NCBI GenBank assembly: GCA_963798445.1
Contig: CAWCTH010000003.1
Coordinates: 1,178,001 to 1,242,000, forward strand
Length of the DNA: 64,000 nt
Reading direction: 5' to 3'
Origin: DASXAI01 sp963798445
GTDB taxonomy: Bacteria; Actinomycetota; Acidimicrobiia; Acidimicrobiales; Ilumatobacteraceae
The first letter of the stretch is position 1. Each line of letters begins with the position of its first letter. Below, one piece after another: positions 42,837-52,057 of this stretch. A program made the translations under genes and the position numbers. The notes below the pieces were generated by a model, which made no database searches, was not told where the DNA came from, and saw only the letters and a list, made by a program, of their open reading frames with translations.

Positions 42837-43701
42837 CCGGGTGCCAGACGGTCTTCGTCTCGCAGAAAGCAAGGATCCGCCGGCCATCCTGTGAGGCAGC
42901 CCAGTCGGGTTCGGCCGGCGGCGCCTGGCGCACCCGCTTCACGTTCTCGGCCGCCTCGATCTCCAGCGCGGTGGCCAGCGCCCCGTCGCCGGCGGCTCCG
43001 GTCGCGTCGATGGCGTTCACGTCGAGATGGGCGGCCAGCACCGGTGCCACCTCGGCGATGCGGCCCGTGAGGATGTTCACCACGCCGCCGGGGAGGTCTG
43101 AGGTCGCCAGGACCTCGCCGAGGGTGACGGCGGGCAGCGGCCGGGCCCCCGAGGCCACCACCACGCACGTGTTGCCACTCACGATGACCGGCGCCACGAC
43201 CGACACCAACCCGAGCAGCGACGACGACTGCGGCGCCAGGACGGCGACCACGCCCGTGGGCTCGGGCGTCGAGAAGTTGAAGTACGGCCCGGCCACCGGG
43301 TTCGACGAGCCGTCGATCTGGGCGATCTTGTCAGCCCAGCCGGCGTACCAGACCCAACGGTCGATGGCCGCGGTGACCAGCGAATCGGCGGCACGCGCGG
43401 TGACCCCTTCGGCCGCCCCCACTTCGGCCCCGAACTGGGCCCGCCGGCCCTCCAGCACCTCCGCCACCCGGTACAGCACCTGGCCGCGGTTGTAGGCGGT
43501 GGCACCGCTCCAACCGCCGAACGCGCTGCGGGCAGCCACCACCGCGTCGCGGGCGTCCTTGCGCGACGCCTGCGCAGCGTTGGCCAGGAAGCGGCCTTTG
43601 GCGTCGACGACCTCGTACGTGCGGCCGCTCTCCGAACGAGGGAACGCACCACCGACGTAGAGCTTGTAGGTCTTGCGCACGTCCAGCCGATCGGCGGCCA
43701 T
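42826..43701 (-). CDS. Truncated aldehyde dehydrogenase-like protein lacking the catalytic cysteine domain
   Basis: 291 residues, against about 490 for an ALDH. Residues 1 to about 240 follow the ALDH NAD-binding domain (TYKLYVGGAFPRSESGRTYEV, YNRGQVLYRVAEVLEGR, LPGGVVNILTGR). The nucleotide-site motif PWNFP is replaced by APQSSS, and the protein ends before the ELGGK and GQ-x-C catalytic segments. It resembles the non-catalytic second domain of ALDH16-type proteins and probably pairs with the full-length enzyme encoded just upstream (TGATG overlap). Role inferred. Confidence 0.8.
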   Translation of the reverse strand: MAADRLDVRKTYKLYVGGAFPRSESGRTYEVVDAKGRFLANAAQASRKDARDAVVAARSAFGGWSGATAYNRGQVLYRVAEVLEGRRAQFGAEVGAAEGVTARAADSLVTAAIDRWVWYAGWADKIAQIDGSSNPVAGPYFNFSTPEPTGVVAVLAPQSSSLLGLVSVVAPVIVSGNTCVVVASGARPLPAVTLGEVLATSDLPGGVVNILTGRIAEVAPVLAAHLDVNAIDATGAAGDGALATALEIEAAENVKRVRQAPPAEPDWAASQDGRRILAFCETKTVWHPVGI

Positions 43702-45164
43702 CACGCATCGACCTCGAGGTACGGCCCCAGCCCGTGGCGGCCACCTTCGCGCCCGAAGCCCGACTCCTTGTAGCCGCCGAACGGCGATGTCGGGTCGAAG
43801 CGGTTGAACGTGTTGGCCCACACGACACCGGCGCGCAGCTTCTTGGCCATCCACAAGATGCGCGAGCCCTTGTCGGTCCACACGCCGGCCGACAGTCCGT
43901 AGGGCGTGTTGTTGGCTTTGGCGACGGCTTCATCCGGCGTGCGGAACGTGAGCACCGACAGGACCGGCCCGAAGATCTCTTCGCGCGCGATACGACTGCT
44001 CTGGCCCACGTCCGTGAACACCGTCGGGGCGAACCAGTAGCCACTGGCCGGCAGCTCGCACGGCGCCTGCCACTTGGTGGCGCCCTCCTGCTCTCCCACG
44101 GCCACCAGCTCCGTGATGCGAGCCAGTTGTTCGGCGGAGTTGATGGCGCCGATGTCGGTGTTCTTGTCGAGCGGGTCGCCGAGGCGCAATGTGCGCAGCC
44201 GTCGCTTCAGCTTGGCCAGCACGACATCATGGACGCTCTCCTGCACCAGCAGCCGCGAGCCGGCACAGCACACGTGACCCTGGTTGAAGAAGATGCCGTT
44301 GACGATGCCCTCGACGGCCTGATCGACCGGCGCGTCGTCGAACACGATGTTGGCCGCCTTGCCGCCCAGCTCGAGCGAGAGCTTCTTGCTCGTGCCCGCC
44401 AGGGTGCGCTGGATCTGCTTGCCGACATCGGTCGAGCCGGTGAAGGCCACCTTGTCCACGCCCGGGTGCTGCACGAGCAGCGCGCCGGTCTCACCGGCAC
44501 CGGTCACGATGTTCACGACACCCGGCGGTAGGTCGACCTGCCGGCAGATGTCGGCGAAGGCCAGTGCCGTCAGCGGCGTGGTCTCGGCCGGCTTCAGGAC
44601 CACGGTGTTGCCGCACGCCAGCGCCGGCGCGATCTTCCACGCCAGCATCAGCAGCGGGAAGTTCCACGGGATGATCTGGGCGCAGACGCCGACGGGTTGC
44701 GGGTCCGGGCCGTAGCCGGCGTAGCCCAACTTGTCGGCCCACCCGGCGTAGTAGAAGAAGTGCGCCGCCACGAGCGGCAGGTCGACATCTCGGGTTTCCT
44801 TGATGGGCTTGCCGTTGTCGATGGTCTCCAGCACCGCCAGCTCGCGCGCCCGCTCCTGGATGGTGCGGGCGATGCGATACAGGTACTTGGCCCGCTCGCC
44901 TGCCGGGAGCCGGGCCCACGCTCGCTGCGCCTTGCGGGCGGCGGCGACGGCGGCGTCGACATCGACCGGTCCCGCGGCGGCCACCTCGGCCAGCACCTCC
45001 TCGGTGGCGGGGTTCACGGTCTTGAAGGTGGTGCCGTCGCGAGGCTCCACGAACTGGCCACCGATGAACAACCCGTAGGAGGCCTCGATGGTGACGACGT
45101 CACGTGCCTCCGGCGCCGGTGCGTACTCCCACGTAGGGGTGACGAGGTCGGGCACGGTGACCAT
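43701..45164 (-). CDS. NAD(P)-dependent aldehyde dehydrogenase
   Basis: 487 residues. IPWNFPLLMLAWKIAPAL (oxyanion Asn), KPAETTPL, FTGSTDVGK, catalytic Glu in LELGGKAANIV, catalytic Cys in NQGHVCCAGSRL, and EIFGPVLSVL. Directly downstream of deoC (TGATG overlap), so the natural substrate is probably acetaldehyde from deoxyribose-5-phosphate cleavage, giving acetate; this is inference from context. Overlaps the truncated ALDH-like gene by one base. Confidence 0.92.
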   Translation of the reverse strand: MVTVPDLVTPTWEYAPAPEARDVVTIEASYGLFIGGQFVEPRDGTTFKTVNPATEEVLAEVAAAGPVDVDAAVAAARKAQRAWARLPAGERAKYLYRIARTIQERARELAVLETIDNGKPIKETRDVDLPLVAAHFFYYAGWADKLGYAGYGPDPQPVGVCAQIIPWNFPLLMLAWKIAPALACGNTVVLKPAETTPLTALAFADICRQVDLPPGVVNIVTGAGETGALLVQHPGVDKVAFTGSTDVGKQIQRTLAGTSKKLSLELGGKAANIVFDDAPVDQAVEGIVNGIFFNQGHVCCAGSRLLVQESVHDVVLAKLKRRLRTLRLGDPLDKNTDIGAINSAEQLARITELVAVGEQEGATKWQAPCELPASGYWFAPTVFTDVGQSSRIAREEIFGPVLSVLTFRTPDEAVAKANNTPYGLSAGVWTDKGSRILWMAKKLRAGVVWANTFNRFDPTSPFGGYKESGFGREGGRHGLGPYLEVDA

Positions 45165-46120
45165 CAGTCGAGCGTCACGTAGTCCGGACCGTCGTAGCGG
45201 CCGGTGATCTGCTTGTGGCGTTGCATGAGGACGTCGTTCAGGAGTGACGAGGCGCCGAAGCGGAAGAGGTCGGGCGTGAGCCATTCGGGCCCGGCGACTT
45301 CGTGCACGACCACGAGATACTTGATGGCGTCCTTGGCGGTGCGGATGCCACCCGCCGGCTTCACGCCGATGCGCGCCCCGGTGAGCTCGTGGTAGTCGCG
45401 GACGGCCTCCAGCATCACGAGCGTGACCGGCAGCGTGGCCGGCGGCTGCACCTTGCCCGTCGAGGTCTTGATGAAGTCGCCGCCACCGATCATGCCCAGC
45501 CACGACGCCCGCCGCACGTTGTCGAGGGTGGCCAGCTCGCCCGTCTCCAAGATGACCTTCAGGTGGGCCGAGCCGCACGCCGCCTTCACCCGCTGGATCT
45601 GCTCCAGCACCTCGCCGTAGCGGCCGGCGAGGAAGGCGCCGCGGTCGATCACCATGTCGATCTCGTCGGCACCGGCGTCGACGGCCGAGCGCACGTCGGC
45701 CAGCTTGACGTCGATGGCGGCCCGCCCGGACGGGAACGCCGTGGCCACGCTGGCCACCTTCACACCGGAACCGCGCAACGCCTGGCGAGCAACGGGCACC
45801 ATGTCCGGGTAGATGCAGATGGCGGCCACCGACGGTACGTCCGGGTCGCCTGGGTCCGGTCGCAGACCCTTGGCGCACAGTGATCGCACCTTGCCGGGCG
45901 TGTCGGCGCCCTCGAGGGTGGTGAGGTCGGTCATGCGCACCGCGAAGTCGAGCGCCTGGAGCTTGGCCGCCTTCTTGATCGAGCGGGTCCCGAGGTCGGC
46001 CACCCGGGCTTCGGCCCCGACCTGGTCCACCCCGGGGAGGCCGTGCAAGAAGCGCCGCAACGCCGACTCGGAAGCGGTGGCCTCCACCAGCATGGTGGGG
46101 GCGACAGCCTGCATCGTCAC
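45164..46120 (-). CDS. deoC: Deoxyribose-phosphate aldolase
   Basis: 318 residues, longer than the ~220-260 of small DeoC because of an N-terminal extension. Schiff-base lysine K218 in DFIKTSTGK, second lysine K254 in GVKPAGGIRT, and DEIDMVIDRGAF. Splits deoxyribose-5-phosphate to glyceraldehyde-3-phosphate and acetaldehyde. GTG 46120 is preferred over ATG 46114 because a TAGGCT box (46127-46132) sits 6 bases before it. Leads the deoC-ALDH-ALDH-like-methyltransferase run; divergent from upp. Confidence 0.95.
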   Translation of the reverse strand: MTMQAVAPTMLVEATASESALRRFLHGLPGVDQVGAEARVADLGTRSIKKAAKLQALDFAVRMTDLTTLEGADTPGKVRSLCAKGLRPDPGDPDVPSVAAICIYPDMVPVARQALRGSGVKVASVATAFPSGRAAIDVKLADVRSAVDAGADEIDMVIDRGAFLAGRYGEVLEQIQRVKAACGSAHLKVILETGELATLDNVRRASWLGMIGGGDFIKTSTGKVQPPATLPVTLVMLEAVRDYHELTGARIGVKPAGGIRTAKDAIKYLVVVHEVAGPEWLTPDLFRFGASSLLNDVLMQRHKQITGRYDGPDYVTLD

Positions 46121-46183
46121 GGCGTCAGCCTAAGCCTGCGAGCGGCGTTCGGTCGCCGCCCGACCTGCGAGACTCTCGCGCCG

Positions 46184-46810
46184 ATGGATGTCAACCTGGT
46201 CGACCACCCCCTGGCGGCGGAACGCCTCACGATCCTTCGGGATGCCACCACCGCCAACGCCGAGTTCCGCGACGCCCTCGACGGCCTGGCCGGGATGCTC
46301 ATCTACGAGGCCACCCGCCACCTCCCGGCGACCGCCATCGAGGTCACCACGCCGCTCGGTCCCGCCGCCGGCAAGCGGCTGGCCGACGTGCCCATGCTCG
46401 TGCCCATCCTGCGCGCCGGCGTGGGTCTGGTGGCCGCCGCGCTGCGCCTCGTCCCCCAAGCCGAGGTCGGCTTCGTGGGCCTGGCCCGCAACGAGGAGAC
46501 CTTCGAGCCCCACCCCTACCTGGCCAAGCTGCCCGAGCGGCTCGACGGCCGCCCCACCTTCGTCCTCGATCCCATGCTGGCCACCGGCGGCTCCCTCGAG
46601 TTCACCTGCCGCCTGCTGGTGGAGCGAGGCGCGCCGCAACCGATCCACGTCGTCTGCGTGCTGGCCGCGCCCGAGGGCCTCGAGCGCATCGCCAACTCCG
46701 GGATCGACGTGATCATCACCACCGCCGCCGTCGACAGCCACCTCAACGAACTGGCCTACATCGTCCCCGGCCTGGGCGACGCCGGCGACCGGCAGTTCGG
46801 CCTCTGGTAG
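46184..46810 (+). CDS. upp: Uracil phosphoribosyltransferase
   Basis: 208 residues. VDHPLAAERLTILRDATT, RLADVPMLVPILRAGVGL, GLARNEETFEPHPYL and the PRPP loop VLDPMLATGGSLE. Makes UMP from uracil and PRPP. It faces the phosphohexomutase gene (no gap), the convergent upp-pmmB pairing seen in M. tuberculosis (Rv3309c-Rv3308). Confidence 0.95.
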   Translation: MDVNLVDHPLAAERLTILRDATTANAEFRDALDGLAGMLIYEATRHLPATAIEVTTPLGPAAGKRLADVPMLVPILRAGVGLVAAALRLVPQAEVGFVGLARNEETFEPHPYLAKLPERLDGRPTFVLDPMLATGGSLEFTCRLLVERGAPQPIHVVCVLAAPEGLERIANSGIDVIITTAAVDSHLNELAYIVPGLGDAGDRQFGLW

Positions 46811-48412
46811 CTACCGGGTCAGCAGCTTCTCGGCGCTGTCGAGGAAGGCGCCGGGGTCGGCGCCGACCGTCTCGACGTAGATCTTCACCTTGGGCTCGGT
46901 GCCGCTGGGGCGGATCTGCACCCGGGCCTCGTGGCCGCACTCGAAGCGGATGAGGTCGGCCTGCGGGAACTCCTTGACAGCGGTCACCGCGACGCCGGCC
47001 AGGGTCGCCGGCGGGTCCGCCCGCACCTTGGCCATCAGGCCGGCCATCGCCGGCGGCTCGACGCGCACCGACCGCTCGGCCGTCAGGTGGCGCCCGAAGC
47101 GCTCGGCGATGTCGTCGAGACGGTCCTGCAGTGTCACGCCGTCGTGCTTGGCCAGCGCCGCCAGCTCGGCGAAGGCAATAGCGGCGGTGATGCCGTCCTT
47201 GTCGAGCGGTCGATCGGTGACGAGGTAGCCGAGGGCCTGCTCGTAGCCGAACACGAAGCGTTCGTCCGGGTGATCGAGGGCGGCCTGGGCGATCCACTTG
47301 AAGCCGGTGAACGTCTCGGCGTAGTGGACGCCGGCGGCGGCCGCCATCTTGCTCAGCAACGACGACGAGACCAGCGTGGTGACCACCAGGCGCTCGGCGC
47401 CGCTGGTGTGGCCCAGGATGTGGTCGGCCAGCAGCCAGCCGATCTCGTCTCCGCTGAGGCGCCGCCAGCCGCCCTCGGGCGTGGGGATGGCGGCCCCCAA
47501 GCGGTCGGCGTCGGGATCGTTGGCCAGGGCCACGTCGGCACCCACGCTGGCCGCCTCCTGCAACAGCAGGTCGAGCGTGCCCGGCTCTTCGGGGTTGGGG
47601 AACGGCAGCCCGGGGAAGTCGGGGTCGGGCGCGGCCTGGGCCCGCACGACGGCCGGCGGGGGGAAGCCGGCGCGAGCGAACGCGGCGAGGGCCACATCGG
47701 CGCCGACACCATGGAGGGCGGTGTAGGCCACGCGGACGTCGCTGGCGGCGGGTACGAGGCGTACCGAACCGACGTGGTCGAGGTAGGCCTCCACCGGAGC
47801 GTCGCCGAGGTGGTCGACGAGCGGATCGTCCAGCGGTGCCAGCGCGATGGTCGAGGTGGGACCGACGGCGTCGATGTGGGCCGAGATCTGGGCGTCGATC
47901 GGCGACACGATCTGGCGGCCTTCCTGGAGGTACACCTTGTAGCCGTTGTCGCGCCGGGGGTTGTGGCTGGCCGTCACCATCACGCCGGCGGCGGCGCCCA
48001 ACTCCGTCACTGCGAAGGCCAGCACCGGCGTCGGTACCGGATAGGGCATGAGGTGGACCCGGATGCCGGCGCCGCCCATCACGCGAGCGGAGTCGGCGGC
48101 GAAGACATCGCTGTTGTGACGAGCGTCGTAGCCGATCACCACGCCGCGGTCCGGCGCCGTGGCATCAGTGGCCAGCAGCCAGCCGGCCAGGCCGGCGGCC
48201 GCCCGCCGAACCACCACCCGATTCATCCGCATGGGCCCGGCACCGAGCTCGGCCCGCAGGCCGGCCGTGCCGAACTGCAGGCGGCCGCTGAACCGCTCGG
48301 CCAGCGCGTCGCGGTGCCCCGCATCGATCAGCGCCCGCAGCTCGGCTCGGGTCACCGGGTCGGGGTCGTCGGCCAGCCACGCCTCGGCCGCTGCCGTCAG
48401 CTCGTCGGTCAC
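46811..48412 (-). CDS. pmmB: Phosphoglucomutase/phosphomannomutase family (PmmB-like; probable phosphopentomutase role)
   Basis: 533 residues. FGTAGLRAELGAGPMRMN, phosphoserine site TASHNP (S149), metal loop NDPDADRLGA, sugar loop GYEQALGY in place of GEESG, and phosphate site RPSGTEPKVK. In this setting it likely interconverts (deoxy)ribose-1- and 5-phosphate, linking thymidine phosphorylase to deoC; that is inference from the cluster. GTG 48412 with TAGCGT 7 bases upstream (48420-48425). Confidence 0.9.
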   Translation of the reverse strand: MTDELTAAAEAWLADDPDPVTRAELRALIDAGHRDALAERFSGRLQFGTAGLRAELGAGPMRMNRVVVRRAAAGLAGWLLATDATAPDRGVVIGYDARHNSDVFAADSARVMGGAGIRVHLMPYPVPTPVLAFAVTELGAAAGVMVTASHNPRRDNGYKVYLQEGRQIVSPIDAQISAHIDAVGPTSTIALAPLDDPLVDHLGDAPVEAYLDHVGSVRLVPAASDVRVAYTALHGVGADVALAAFARAGFPPPAVVRAQAAPDPDFPGLPFPNPEEPGTLDLLLQEAASVGADVALANDPDADRLGAAIPTPEGGWRRLSGDEIGWLLADHILGHTSGAERLVVTTLVSSSLLSKMAAAAGVHYAETFTGFKWIAQAALDHPDERFVFGYEQALGYLVTDRPLDKDGITAAIAFAELAALAKHDGVTLQDRLDDIAERFGRHLTAERSVRVEPPAMAGLMAKVRADPPATLAGVAVTAVKEFPQADLIRFECGHEARVQIRPSGTEPKVKIYVETVGADPGAFLDSAEKLLTR

Positions 48413-48449
48413 GGCCGTGACGCTACGGCGCCCCGAACACGCGCCCCGG

Positions 48450-49421
48450 TCAGACCAGGCGGCTCAGCGCGACGTTGGGGCGAGCGCCCACGTGGGCGAT
48501 CACCTCGGCGGCAGCGACCGAGCCCAACCGGCCGCAGTCGGCCAGCGAGCGGCCGTGGGTGAGCCCGTAGAGGAACCCGGCGGCATACAGATCGCCGGCG
48601 CCCGTCGTGTCGACGACTTCGGCCACCGGATGAGCGCTCACCGACACGGCGCCGTCGGGCGTGACGACCACCGACCCCTCCTTGCCCAGCGTGACGGCGG
48701 CGATCTCGCAGTCGTAGCGCACCGCGTTCAAGGCGTCGTCGAGGCTGGTGGCCTCGTACAGCGCCATCAGTTCGTCCTCGTTGCAGAAGAGCAGGTCGAC
48801 CTGGCGGGCCACGAGGTCGCGGAAGTCGTCGCGATGGCGGTCCACGCAGAACGAGTCCGACAGCGTGAGCGACACCTTGCCGCCGGCGGCGTGGGCGGCG
48901 GCCGACGCCTTGCGGTACGCCTCCTTGGCGCCGTCGCGGTCGAAGAGGTAGCCCTCCAGGTAGACGACCTCGGCGCGGGCCACGAGGGCCTCGTCCACGT
49001 CCTGGGGCACCAGCAGCGACGAGACGCCCAGGAACGTGTTCATGGTGCGCTGGGCGTCGGGCGTCACCACGATGAGGCACCGCCCCGTGGGCACGTCGGT
49101 GGTGCCCGGCTCGTTCTCGTAGGTGACACCGACGGCGCGGAGATCGTGGCGGAAGACCTCGCCGAGGGGGTCGCCGGCCACCTTGCCGATGTACGCCGCC
49201 TTGCCGCCGAAGCTGGCCACGCCCGTCATCGTGTTGGCGGCCGAGCCCCCCGAAAGGTGGATGCCCGCACCCATCGAGTCGTACAGCGTCATGGCCCGGT
49301 CCGCCTCGATGAGGGTCATGGAACCCTTCACCAACGCCTCGCGATGAAGGAAGGTGTCGTCGTGATGGGCGATCACGTCGACGAGGGCGTTCCCGATGCC
49401 GACGACGTCCAGGTCGTGCAC
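48450..49421 (-). CDS. PfkB-family sugar/nucleoside kinase (adenosine kinase-like)
   Basis: 323 residues. GIGNALVDVIA, HLSGGSAANTMTGVASFGG, and the PfkB signature with catalytic Asp DTTGAGDLYAAGFLYG. The GGSAANT pattern and length fit the adenosine kinase branch, and the neighbours support nucleoside salvage, but ribokinase-like substrates cannot be excluded. GTG 49421 with TAGCGT 7 bases upstream (49429-49434). Divergent from pepN. Confidence 0.88.
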   Translation of the reverse strand: MHDLDVVGIGNALVDVIAHHDDTFLHREALVKGSMTLIEADRAMTLYDSMGAGIHLSGGSAANTMTGVASFGGKAAYIGKVAGDPLGEVFRHDLRAVGVTYENEPGTTDVPTGRCLIVVTPDAQRTMNTFLGVSSLLVPQDVDEALVARAEVVYLEGYLFDRDGAKEAYRKASAAAHAAGGKVSLTLSDSFCVDRHRDDFRDLVARQVDLLFCNEDELMALYEATSLDDALNAVRYDCEIAAVTLGKEGSVVVTPDGAVSVSAHPVAEVVDTTGAGDLYAAGFLYGLTHGRSLADCGRLGSVAAAEVIAHVGARPNVALSRLV

Positions 49422-49510
49422 TGAGGGAACGCTACCGGACGCCGAGAAGCCGCCGCAGGGCCGAGAAGCCCGCCGCAGCGCCTAGGAGGCCGCCGGTACG
49501 CTGGGCGATC

Positions 49511-52054
49511 GTGAGCGACAACCCCTACCGGCTCCCCCGCACCGCCACGCCGTCGCGCTACGACCTGGTTCTGGCCCCCGACCTCGACGCCGCCACGTTC
49601 ACCGGCACGGTCGACGTCTCGCTCCAGGTGCTCAGCGCCACCGACGAGCTCATCTGCAACGCCGTCGATCTCGAGGTCGACGCGGCGTGGGTCAGCGTCG
49701 GCGGCCAGCGCCTGGACGTGGTGACCAAGCTGGACGCCGCCACCGAGCGACTCCACCTCGGCCTCCCGCGGGCGCTGGGGCCTGGTGACATCACCCTCCA
49801 CATCGATTTTCGGGGCACGCTCAACGATCTGTTGCGGGGCTTCTACCGCTCCACGTTCACCGACGACGCCGGCGCCACCCATGTCATCGCCACCACGCAG
49901 ATGGAGGCCACCGACTGCCGCCGGGCCTTCCCGTGCTGGGACGAGCCCGACTTCAAGGCGGTGCTGGGCGTCACCCTCGAGGTCGCCGACGGCCTGCTGG
50001 CCATCTCCAACGCCCCCGAGGTGAGCCGTGCGCCCGGAGCCGACGGCCGGGTCCGGGTTCGGTTCGACGACACCATGCTCATGTCGACCTACCTGGCCGC
50101 CTTCGTGGTGGGCCCGCTCGAGGCGACGGCGCCCGTCGATGTCGACGGCGTGCCGTTGCGCGTCGTCCACGTGCCCGGGAAGGCCCCGCTGGCGGCGTTT
50201 GCCTTGGAGATCGGCGCCTTCGCACTGCGGTGGTTCCAGGAGTACTACGGCGTTCCCTACCCCGAGCAGAAGGTCGACCTGGTCGCCCTACCCGACTTCG
50301 CCTTCGGGGCGATGGAGAACCCCGGGTGCATCACGTTCCGCGAGGCCGCTCTCCTCGTCGACGAGTCCAGCACGCAGCAGGACCGCCAGCGCGTGGCCGA
50401 CGTGGTGTCGCACGAACTGGCCCACATGTGGTTCGGCGACCTCGTCACCATGAAGTGGTGGAACGGCATCTGGCTCAACGAGGCCTTCGCCACGTTCATG
50501 GAGGTGGCGGCGTGCGACGCCTTCCGGCCCGACTGGAAGCGGTGGACCAGCTTCAGCCTCGAACGCACCGCCGCCTTCGAGGTCGACGCCCTCATCGCCA
50601 CCCGTTCCATCGAATACGAGGTCGTGTCACCGGCCGACGCCGAGGGCATGTTCGACGTCCTCACCTACGAAAAGGGCGGCTCCATCCTGCGAATGCTGGA
50701 GCAGTACCTCGGCGCCGAGCGCTTCCGCGACGGCGTCCGCCACTACCTCACCACCAACGCCTACGGCAACACCGAGACCAGCGACCTGTGGGACGCCATC
50801 GAGGCGGCCACCGGTGAGCCGGTCCGGCGGGTCATGGACTCGTGGATCTGGCAGGGCGGCTACCCGCTGGTGAGCGCGTCGCTGTCCGCCGACGGGACCT
50901 CGGTGGTGCTGTCGCAACGCCGTTTCCTGTTCTCCGGCGACGACGACGGCACCCGCTGGGTGGTACCGGTCCACGTGCGCCAGCGCACCGGCGAGCTGGA
51001 CGAGGAGACCAAGTTCCTCATCGACGGCGACGAGATCACGCTGCCCCTGCTGGCGCCCGACGCGCTGGTGGTCGTGAACTCCGGCGCCAACGGGTTCTTC
51101 CGAGTGGAGTACGACGCCGACCTGCTGTCCCGGCTGTCGGGCCCGGCGCTGGCCACGCTGTCGACCGCCGAGCGCTACAGCCTGGTCGACGACGCCTGGG
51201 CCAGTGTCGTCGCCGGCCGCCTGACGGCCGAGGCCTACACCCGCTTCGTGCGCGGCTTCTCCGACGAGCCCGACCTCGCCGTGTGGGAGATCCTGCTCAA
51301 CGGCCTCGGCTGGATCGACCGCTTCGTCGAAGGCGACGCGCGCGAGCGCTATCGCGGCTACGTGCGGGCGCTGGTGGCACCGGCGCTCGAGCGTCTGGGC
51401 TGGCACCCCCACGACGGCGAGGGCGACCTGACGGGCGAGCTACGGGGCACGCTCATACGGGCGCTGGCCGTGCTGGGCAACGACCCGGCCGCCATCGAGC
51501 AGGCCCGCGTCCTCCACGCCAACTCCCTGGCCGATGCGTCCGCGGTGCATCCGGCCGTCGCCGCTGCCGCCCTCACCGTCGTCGCAGCCACGGGCGACGA
51601 GTCCGACTACGAGGCCGGCCTGGCGCGCTACCGGGCCTCACGCAACCCGCAGGACCAGCGGCGCGAGCTGTTCGCCTTGGCGGAGTTCCGGCCCGAGGCG
51701 CTGGTGCGGCGCACGCAAGCACTGGCCCTGTCCGACGACGTGCGCACGCAGGACGCGCCGCTGCTGCTCGGGCGCTGCATCGCCCACCGCGATCACGGCG
51801 CTGGGGCCTGGCGCTTCGTGCGGGAGCACTGGGACGAAGCCAATGCCCGCTTCCCGTCCAACCTCGTGGTGCGCATCATCGAGCCCGTGCCGCGCCTGAG
51901 CCGGCCCGAGGAGCAGGCCGACGTGGCCGGCTTCCTCGCCGAGCATCCCCTCCCGCAGGCGGGCAAGCGGGTCGAGCAGATCCTGGAGCGCCAAGGCGTC
52001 AACGTGGCGCTGCGCCAGCGCGAGGAATCCGCACTCGCCGACGCGTTCGAGTAG
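49511..52054 (+). CDS. pepN: M1 family aminopeptidase (PepN-like)
   Basis: 847 residues. Substrate-binding GAMEN in FGAMENPGCITFRE, zinc motif HELAHMWF (H301, H305) with E324 in LNEAFATFME, YEKGGSILRM, and a C-terminal ERAP1-like helical domain. Removes N-terminal residues from peptides in the cytoplasm. GTG 49511 is preceded by TACGCT (49497-49502) with 8 bases between; no ribosome site. The short gap before it holds a small direct repeat (gccgagaagcc) at 49441-49475. Confidence 0.94.
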   Translation: MSDNPYRLPRTATPSRYDLVLAPDLDAATFTGTVDVSLQVLSATDELICNAVDLEVDAAWVSVGGQRLDVVTKLDAATERLHLGLPRALGPGDITLHIDFRGTLNDLLRGFYRSTFTDDAGATHVIATTQMEATDCRRAFPCWDEPDFKAVLGVTLEVADGLLAISNAPEVSRAPGADGRVRVRFDDTMLMSTYLAAFVVGPLEATAPVDVDGVPLRVVHVPGKAPLAAFALEIGAFALRWFQEYYGVPYPEQKVDLVALPDFAFGAMENPGCITFREAALLVDESSTQQDRQRVADVVSHELAHMWFGDLVTMKWWNGIWLNEAFATFMEVAACDAFRPDWKRWTSFSLERTAAFEVDALIATRSIEYEVVSPADAEGMFDVLTYEKGGSILRMLEQYLGAERFRDGVRHYLTTNAYGNTETSDLWDAIEAATGEPVRRVMDSWIWQGGYPLVSASLSADGTSVVLSQRRFLFSGDDDGTRWVVPVHVRQRTGELDEETKFLIDGDEITLPLLAPDALVVVNSGANGFFRVEYDADLLSRLSGPALATLSTAERYSLVDDAWASVVAGRLTAEAYTRFVRGFSDEPDLAVWEILLNGLGWIDRFVEGDARERYRGYVRALVAPALERLGWHPHDGEGDLTGELRGTLIRALAVLGNDPAAIEQARVLHANSLADASAVHPAVAAAALTVVAATGDESDYEAGLARYRASRNPQDQRRELFALAEFRPEALVRRTQALALSDDVRTQDAPLLLGRCIAHRDHGAGAWRFVREHWDEANARFPSNLVVRIIEPVPRLSRPEEQADVAGFLAEHPLPQAGKRVEQILERQGVNVALRQREESALADAFE

Positions 52055-52057
52055 CGC

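Noticed and set aside
49441..49475. Direct repeat gccgagaagcc...gccgagaagcccgcc as another copy of the dispersed A/B element
   Set aside because: Only the short string ccgagaagc is shared; none of the flanking blocks of the A/B repeat are present.
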